Both the position numbers and the translations under genes were made by a program. A DNA stretch of 64,000 bases from Vibrio gigantis. Its GTDB lineage: Bacteria > Pseudomonadota > Gammaproteobacteria > Enterobacterales > Vibrionaceae. Location of the stretch: contig NZ_AP025492.1 of assembly GCF_024347515.1 (NCBI RefSeq), positions 1,674,001-1,738,000 of the forward strand. The letters are read 5' to 3'. The notes beneath the pieces were generated by a model. It made no database searches. It worked only from the letters and a program-made list of their open reading frames with translations, and was not told where the DNA came from. Within the stretch, counting starts at the first letter, position 1; every line of letters begins with the position of its first letter. Below are positions 58,445-64,000 of this stretch, one piece after another.

Positions 58445-60461
58445 ACGCCATTGGTGGTCAAAGTGGGCGTTCCGGTTCAAAACCATGGTTCGCTATCGCT
58501 TACTATTCCTAACATCTGCTCCGATCATTCTTACGTTGTGTGCGCTTGTGGCTATCACACTGTATTGGTCTGTTCATTACACGTGGCAGGGGGCACTGAT
58601 TGATGTTGATGAGCGCTTAGACGTGGCAGAGAACAGTATTCACTTGATTCAAAATCAGCAGGCATACAACGTTCGTGCGTTTGCTGAGTCTTATAATTTC
58701 CGCGTCAAACTCGGGAGTGATATTTCTAAAAAGGATCTCACGCGTTGGGTTTCTGAAAACAAATCTCGCTATGAGCTCGACTTTCTGCGCTGGCGCAGTG
58801 TCGAAAGTATGGCAAAGAAACTCGAATATCTAAATTTGACTCACAAGTCTTCGTTTTTCAGCGTCTTAAGCCGTAGCGAACTCAATCATCTCGATCGGGA
58901 TCTTGCTAAAAAAGCGGAAGTTCCGATGCTTAATGGCCAAGAAGTTGAGACCCGCGGATTGGTAAGTCGAACCGTCGTATCCGTAAAAGATGGCAATGAT
59001 AATGTAATTGGTTTTCTTGATGGTGGGATTTTGCTTAATAACAGCACGCAACTTGTCGACCAAATCAGCAATCTTATCTATCCCCAAAGAGAAGACTTTA
59101 ATCGTCATGTCGGTACCGTCACTGTCTTCCTTGATGATCTTCGTGTGAGCACCAACGTTCCTTTAAGCAGTGAAGACAGTGTAGGGCGGGCCATTGGTAC
59201 GCGCGTTTCTCATGAGGTTCACTCAAAAGTCCTGAACGAAGGCAAAGAGTGGCTAGATCGAGCGTATGTTTACGATGCTTGGTACATCACGGCTTACCAA
59301 CCGATCCACGACCAGTTTAATAACGTAATAGGCATGCTGTATACCGGCTATCTAATATGGCCGCTCATTGAAACTTACCTGACTAACCTTGGCGAAATCA
59401 GCATTATCATTGTGTTGCTGTTGCTTGCTTCTGGGTTGATCGTTCACCGTGGTGCTCGGGATCTTTTCGACCCAATTGAAAGAATTCATAAAGTGGTGAA
59501 GCTCGTGCAATTGGGTAAGGACAAACGTATCGGTACGTTAGGCTTGGATGACCAACACGAGCTTACTCTGCTCGCCAAACAGTTCGACAAGATGCTAGAT
59601 CTGCTGCACGAACGTAATCAAGAGATTCAACAAGCGGCGTTAGAACTCGAGTGTAAAGTTCACTCTCGTACCGCCAGTTTGAAAGAGAAAACTGAAGAAC
59701 TGGAACTGCATATCAAGCTTCTCAATCAAGCCCGAGATAAGCTGGTGGTTAATGAAAAGCTAGCAGCACTCGGTGAACTCACGGCAGGCATTGCTCATGA
59801 GATCAATAACCCAACGGCAGTTATTCTTGGCAATGTTGAACTGATGAAGTTTGAACTCGGTGATGAAGTGGGCCGTGTCGATGAAGAGGTCCACGCTATC
59901 ATGGAACAGATTGACCGAATTCGAAATATTACCCGAAGCCTACTTCAATACAGCCGACATGGCGGCGTACAAGACGAAATCACGTGGCAGCATATCAATC
60001 CAATTGTGGACGAAAGTATTACGCTCGTAAAAACTGGCGCGAAGAAGAAAGGCATTGTGTATGTCTCGCAATTGAATGCTAGAACCTCCGTAGAAGTGAA
60101 CCGAAACCAATTGCTGCAGATTCTGGTTAACCTACAAATGAATGCGATTCATGCAATGGATGGACAGGGCACGTTAACGATTTCAAGTGAAGACTGGGTT
60201 GAAAATGGCGTGTCTCATGGGGCTATTGTTCATGTCCAAGATGAAGGCTGTGGCATCAAGGAAGAGCAGTTAAAGCGCATCTTCTCACCATTTTATACCA
60301 CCAAACGCGACGGCACTGGCTTAGGCTTATCAGTATCTCAGAGTATTCTGAGTCAAATTGGCGGCGAGATACGCGTAGAATCTAAAGTGGGTAAAGGAAG
60401 CCGTTTTAGTATTTACCTTCAACAAAAAGCGACACCTCAATTATTGGTGTCGAATCTCTAA
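58434..60461 (+). CDS. sensor histidine kinase with periplasmic Cache-like domain
   Basis: 675 residues. TM1 (about 22-47), a periplasmic sensor of about 270 residues that ends with a Cache-like strand set (YDAWYITAYQPIHDQFNNVIGM), TM2 (about 321-338), HAMP, coiled coil, HisKA with H455 (GELTAGIAHEINNPTAVILGN) and HATPase (NLQMNAIHAMDG; DEGCGIKEE; GTGLGLSVS). It should phosphorylate the regulator encoded just upstream. The ligand is unknown; by context tungstate/molybdate status, or the electron-acceptor state that needs the cofactor, are possibilities. Confidence 0.92.
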   Translation: MPIRRHWWSKWAFRFKTMVRYRLLFLTSAPIILTLCALVAITLYWSVHYTWQGALIDVDERLDVAENSIHLIQNQQAYNVRAFAESYNFRVKLGSDISKKDLTRWVSENKSRYELDFLRWRSVESMAKKLEYLNLTHKSSFFSVLSRSELNHLDRDLAKKAEVPMLNGQEVETRGLVSRTVVSVKDGNDNVIGFLDGGILLNNSTQLVDQISNLIYPQREDFNRHVGTVTVFLDDLRVSTNVPLSSEDSVGRAIGTRVSHEVHSKVLNEGKEWLDRAYVYDAWYITAYQPIHDQFNNVIGMLYTGYLIWPLIETYLTNLGEISIIIVLLLLASGLIVHRGARDLFDPIERIHKVVKLVQLGKDKRIGTLGLDDQHELTLLAKQFDKMLDLLHERNQEIQQAALELECKVHSRTASLKEKTEELELHIKLLNQARDKLVVNEKLAALGELTAGIAHEINNPTAVILGNVELMKFELGDEVGRVDEEVHAIMEQIDRIRNITRSLLQYSRHGGVQDEITWQHINPIVDESITLVKTGAKKKGIVYVSQLNARTSVEVNRNQLLQILVNLQMNAIHAMDGQGTLTISSEDWVENGVSHGAIVHVQDEGCGIKEEQLKRIFSPFYTTKRDGTGLGLSVSQSILSQIGGEIRVESKVGKGSRFSIYLQQKATPQLLVSNL

Positions 60462-60676
60462 GTTAATTTTACCGGCTGTCACTCGACAGTTGCACTAAGT
60501 GCTTGGCTGTTATTTGAGTTTTCAGCCCAAGCACGAAAATCCCGCACTACTAATCTATCGCAAGCGAGATCTCAACCTCTGCTGATTTGACGAGCACCTC
60601 TTTTTGCTTATGTAACACAGTGTATATCTTTCGATCTTGATGCATATCATCTGAACTGTACGAAATTTTGATACCT

Positions 60677-60690
60677 TGGCCGAAAATCCA
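60677..60690 (+). promoter_or_regulatory. weak FliA-like -10 before the Cache chemoreceptor
   Basis: GCCGAAAA resembles the sigma-28 -10 element GCCGATAA, with GAAATTT about ten bases upstream in place of TAAAGTTT. Spacing is one base short. This is suggestive only. Confidence 0.2.
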
Positions 60691-60721
60691 TAATCAAAAC
60701 AAATAATAAAGTCAGTCAGCT

Positions 60722-62341
60722 ATGAAATTAAGTAACCTATCTATCAAATCAAAACTCGTCTCCATCGTCATTCTATCGGTTGTTCTCTTGGTAATGGCGT
60801 CCACTTTTAATCTAATGCAACAGCGCGCTAGCTCCTTGGAAGAGCGGCAAGATAAACTCAGTGCTCAAGTCGAAACAGCAGTAAGCTTAGCTCAACACTA
60901 TTATGACCAACGAAATATCCTTGGCGAAGAGACAGCAAAGAAACAAGCACTTCAAGTCATTGAGACGCTTCGCTATGACAGCACCAACTATTTTTGGATC
61001 TTAAACCAACAACTCAACATTATTAGTCATCCCCTTAAGCCAGAACTCAATGGCAAGAATGCGGGTAACTTAAGAGACGGTGCGGGCAAGTACCACTGGC
61101 GTGAGATGGTGACCATCTCTCAAACTGCACAACAGAAAGGCTTTCTTGACTACCAATGGAAGAGCCCGAATGGAGAGTTAAAAGATAAGATATCGTACGT
61201 ACAACTTTTTCCTGAATGGAATTGGGTGCTAGGTTCTGGAATATTGGTCGCTGATATTCAAGATGCATTCTACGCGTTGGCGATTAAAGAAGGAATGGTT
61301 GCGGTTGTGTTGTCTGGCCTACTGTTTGCAATGGGCTACGCGATATCCAATAACATCCTTGTACCTCTTAATAAGCTTATCGATAACACCCATAAGATTG
61401 CCGATGGCGACCTTCGTGTACGTATGAACATGACGCGCAAAGATGAGCTGGGTGATATGAGCCAACAGATCGACACCATGCTTGATAAGCTGCAAAGTAC
61501 ACTACGTACCGCTAATGAATCTGCGGATCTATCGAGCAATATGGCAAGTCACATTGCTCAAGCGAGTGAAGAGGCGGCGACCAGTGTCAACTCGCAACAT
61601 GCTCAGCTTGAATTATTGTCTACTGCGATGACAGAAATGAGCGCCACTATTTCAGATGTCGCGGTCAACGCAGAGAGCACGGCGGCAAGTACCAATAAAG
61701 TCGTCGATCATGCCAACCAAAACGATGACAACATGCAGGTCACTTCTAAAACTATCTCTCAAGTTTCAGAGAACATCTCTACGGCTAACGAATTGGTAAG
61801 AGACCTACAATCCGGCGTAAGCGAGATAAGTCAAGTTGTCAGCGTCATTCGTGATGTGTCAGAACAAACGAACTTATTAGCGCTTAACGCAGCAATAGAG
61901 GCCGCACGTGCAGGAGAGCAAGGAAGAGGGTTCGCGGTTGTCGCGGATGAAGTCCGTAATCTTGCTAGCCGCACTCAAAATTCAACGAACGAAGTTCAAT
62001 CCACAATTGAAAAACTGACTCAACAAGCGGAACGCACCTTCAAAGCAATGCAAAGCAGCAATGAGAAGGTTGACCACAGTGTTGTCGCATCTAACGAGAC
62101 TCGCCAACAACTTGATGTGATTGTGAATGAGCTTCACAACGCCAATGACATGGTCGCACAAATCGCAGCGGCTTCAGAACAGCAAAGTACGGTAGCAACT
62201 GAAATGAGTGAAAGTGTCACTGGGATTCACCTAGCTGCAAATGAAGTACTTCAGGCCTCACAATCGCTAGCAGAAGACAGCCAGAAAATGGCCAACACAA
62301 CAGAGCACCTTACTGAACAGTTGAAATACTTTAAGGTATAA
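60722..62341 (+). CDS. methyl-accepting chemotaxis protein with sCache_2 sensor
   Basis: 539 residues. TM1 (about 10-30), a single-Cache periplasmic domain with the typical [26 protein letters not shown] and [20 protein letters not shown]2 (about 190-208), HAMP, and the signalling hairpin tip [34 protein letters not shown]. sCache_2 receptors commonly sense small organic acids. There is no C-terminal pentapeptide. It is unrelated in its sensor to the chemoreceptor at 46234-48279. Confidence 0.94.
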   Translation: MKLSNLSIKSKLVSIVILSVVLLVMASTFNLMQQRASSLEERQDKLSAQVETAVSLAQHYYDQRNILGEETAKKQALQVIETLRYDSTNYFWILNQQLNIISHPLKPELNGKNAGNLRDGAGKYHWREMVTISQTAQQKGFLDYQWKSPNGELKDKISYVQLFPEWNWVLGSGILVADIQDAFYALAIKEGMVAVVLSGLLFAMGYAISNNILVPLNKLIDNTHKIADGDLRVRMNMTRKDELGDMSQQIDTMLDKLQSTLRTANESADLSSNMASHIAQASEEAATSVNSQHAQLELLSTAMTEMSATISDVAVNAESTAASTNKVVDHANQNDDNMQVTSKTISQVSENISTANELVRDLQSGVSEISQVVSVIRDVSEQTNLLALNAAIEAARAGEQGRGFAVVADEVRNLASRTQNSTNEVQSTIEKLTQQAERTFKAMQSSNEKVDHSVVASNETRQQLDVIVNELHNANDMVAQIAAASEQQSTVATEMSESVTGIHLAANEVLQASQSLAEDSQKMANTTEHLTEQLKYFKV

Positions 62342-62382
62342 ATCTAGCAGCCCTTACTCTTAGCGCAGACAAATCGAATAAA

Positions 62383-62421
62383 AAAACACCTCCGCACTCG
62401 AGATAAGTCCGGAGGTGTTTT
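62383..62421. terminator. bidirectional terminator
   Basis: A perfect 12-bp stem AAAACACCTCCG/CGGAGGTGTTTT between the convergent chemoreceptor and MscS genes, with T runs on both strands. Confidence 0.92.
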
Positions 62422-62482
62422 CGTTTATTGGTATCTCGGGGATTAATCCAATCTCCGAACGTTAACCTTAAACCAGCTTCAA

Positions 62483-63370
62483 TTAATGCGCTGCCACTGA
62501 AATCTTCGGTGGGTTGATGTTGTGCTTTTTGAACTCTTTCATCACACGCAAGGTAATGTCTGTTTCAAACAACTTTTCATAAGCTGTATCGACGACGTAA
62601 GCCTTACAAGTTAACTGTATCGCCAGGTAGTTATCCGTAATCGTCTGTTTAACCAGAACCGTAACAGGCTTAGGCAAGTGGATGTAGCGGCTTGAAGACG
62701 CAGCTTCTTGAATCAAATCACGGGCTAGGGTGATGTCTTCATCCATTCCTACGTAAAACGGAATCACGACCTGCATATCCAATGCACCATAGTTACCGCT
62801 CGTCGTCACTTCATTTAAGAACTTGTTGTTCGGGATGGTAATGATGTCGTCATTCAAAGTTCTCATACGCACAGAACGCAAACCAATAGTGATAATGTCC
62901 CCGTAGTTACCTTCGAACGTGACGCGGTCACCAACTTGGAAAGGTCTATCGATCATCACGGTGATACCTGCGATGAATGACGCTGCCAAGTCTTTAAGCG
63001 CAAAGCCAACGGATACAGCGAGGGTACCACCAATCAAAGCCAGAATTTGGTCGTTGATTCTAAAACTCATCATGAACACGATAAGACCGGTGCTCACGTA
63101 AATAAAGAACTGAGTAAACGACTGCAGTTTCTGTAGCAACATTCGATATTGCACAAACTGACTACCAAAACTGGTCACCATTGAGTTGATGAACTTGAGC
63201 AATAACCACATTGCAGCAATAACAATCATGGAGAAGAACACGCCGCTCCACCGCACAAGGCTAGCTATCTTTGAGATGTTTTCTACATTGGCTAACTCTT
63301 CCGTCGCAAAGGTCGGGAAGCTGACAGCACTTGCCAAGCCAACAAATAGTAGGATAAATAACTTCTTCAT
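62483..63370 (-). CDS. MscS family small-conductance mechanosensitive channel
   Basis: 295 residues. A signal-like first segment (KKLFILLFVGLASAVSFPTFA) is followed by three helices; the pore helix reads LALIGGTLAVSVGFALKDLAASFIAG and leads into the beta domain (RPFQVGDRVTFEGNYGDIITIGLRSVRMRTLNDDIITIPNNKFL), the core MscS signature. It should relieve turgor on hypo-osmotic shock. It starts one base after the end of the upstream partial gene, so the two are co-transcribed. Confidence 0.92.
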   Translation of the reverse strand: MKKLFILLFVGLASAVSFPTFATEELANVENISKIASLVRWSGVFFSMIVIAAMWLLLKFINSMVTSFGSQFVQYRMLLQKLQSFTQFFIYVSTGLIVFMMSFRINDQILALIGGTLAVSVGFALKDLAASFIAGITVMIDRPFQVGDRVTFEGNYGDIITIGLRSVRMRTLNDDIITIPNNKFLNEVTTSGNYGALDMQVVIPFYVGMDEDITLARDLIQEAASSSRYIHLPKPVTVLVKQTITDNYLAIQLTCKAYVVDTAYEKLFETDITLRVMKEFKKHNINPPKISVAAH

Positions 63371-63371
63371 T

Positions 63372-64000
63372 TTACTTCACCAGTAGATGTTGACGGTCGA
63401 GAACGTTCGTAATATGGCGGAACCAGTGCTCAGAAATCCGAGCCTTTTCTTCATGCCAACCAATATAACCACGGCTTTCAAAGTAACGCAGAATACCCGT
63501 TATTTCTGCCGTGCTCAGTTGTGTACATTCAGATAAAACTTCCGGAGATGCGATTTCCAATTGCACGATAGAGCGCAATACAGCCAACATCGGTTTCGGC
63601 ATATTCTCCAGTTCCTGCGCTTCCGGAACATGGAACAAACGCACCACGGCTTGATCTGTCTCTTTATTTCGGTTCAAAGAGAGTCGGAAGAAACGCAACG
63701 CAACGGTAGGGTTACCATCAGAGTAGTGCCACAAGATTCGATAGAAGCCTTGGCGTGCACGTTCTTCTTCACTCATATCATCTTGGTCCCATTGCTTAGG
63801 AACCACTAAGCCATCGAACGACAACGGCTTTTCAAGCTCCTTGTTAATACGGCTATTCAAAAGCTCACCAACTTGTTTTTCTGTCCAACGTGGAAGGAAA
63901 CACACCAAGTCAAACAACAGGCGTTCGCCACGCGCTCTATCAACAAACCGCCAGCTCGATTTGGCAATCGATATCACGACACGGTGGTTCTTTTTAGAGC
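63372..64000 (-). CDS. partial protein, C-terminal part, probably an ATP-binding protein
   Basis: The frame stays open to the right edge, so only the last 209 or so residues are visible and the start is outside. The visible part (RARGERLLFDLVCFLPRWTEKQVGELLNSR) ends with a winged-helix-like tail (LSECTQLSTAEITGILRYFESRGYIGW). The pattern fits the lid and C-terminal region of an AAA-type ATPase, but no Walker motif is in view. It lies directly upstream of the MscS gene, suggesting a joint membrane-stress function. Confidence 0.6.
   Translation of the reverse strand, partial: SKKNHRVVISIAKSSWRFVDRARGERLLFDLVCFLPRWTEKQVGELLNSRINKELEKPLSFDGLVVPKQWDQDDMSEEERARQGFYRILWHYSDGNPTVALRFFRLSLNRNKETDQAVVRLFHVPEAQELENMPKPMLAVLRSIVQLEIASPEVLSECTQLSTAEITGILRYFESRGYIGWHEEKARISEHWFRHITNVLDRQHLLVK

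Overview
The window looks like chromosomal DNA of a Vibrio, probably close to the Splendidus clade. The AT-rich base composition, the norM/ribE/periplasmic ligase neighbourhood, the nagK-DTW-DUF2960 and tup-mob-moe clusters, the many chemoreceptors and above all a complete syp-type symbiosis/biofilm polysaccharide locus all point that way. I see no rRNA, tRNA, CRISPR array or intact insertion sequence. Species and chromosome assignment are inference.

Layout. (1) 1-5.6 kb: accessory-looking small genes, mostly single units with their own ribosome sites: a membrane zinc-ribbon protein, two GNAT acetyltransferases, DUF3291, OsmC, a VOC-like protein and orphans. (2) 5.7-12.5 kb: an RND tripartite efflux operon (lipoprotein adaptor, pump, NodT-type outer membrane factor) behind a LysR regulator on the same strand. 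(3) 12.6-39.7 kb, all on the minus strand: a syp locus read as A-B-C-D-[PhnD-like]-F-[proXWV]-[HPt]-G-H-I-J-K-L-M-N-O-P-Q-R. Sigma-54 promoters with upstream TTCTCA-type palindromes (the published SypG-binding element) sit before sypA, sypI and sypP. It departs from the V. fischeri order in three ways: a periplasmic phosphonate-binding-like protein takes the place of sypE; a betaine/proline ABC operon lies between sypF and sypG; and a free HPt protein, clearly a duplicate of the SypF C-terminus, lies beyond that operon. (4) 39.9-46.1 kb: periplasmic ATP-dependent DNA ligase, NorM, a MITE-like element, riboflavin synthase, a CPXCG protein, fructosamine-kinase-like protein, DUF3802, NlpC/P60 lipoprotein. 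(5) 46.2-51.5 kb: chemoreceptor, sterol-desaturase-like protein, DTW tRNA-modifying enzyme, N-acetylglucosamine kinase, DUF2960. (6) 51.8-60.5 kb: tungstate uptake (tupABC) running into mobA and a mobB-moeA fusion, divergent from a sigma-54 response regulator and Cache-type histidine kinase; the tupA promoter is itself a good sigma-54 promoter. (7) 60.7-64 kb: a Cache chemoreceptor, an MscS channel and the C-terminal part of a larger protein cut by the window edge.

How it works together. In the syp locus, the hybrid kinase plus HPt proteins should feed phosphate to SypG, which with sigma-54 switches on three transcription units for export (A-D), glycosyl transfer, flipping and polymerisation (I-L), and chain length and initiation (P-R). 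In the tup/mob/moe cluster, the divergent two-component pair probably controls oxyanion uptake coupled to molybdenum/tungsten cofactor maturation. Both readings come from motifs and gene order and have not been tested.
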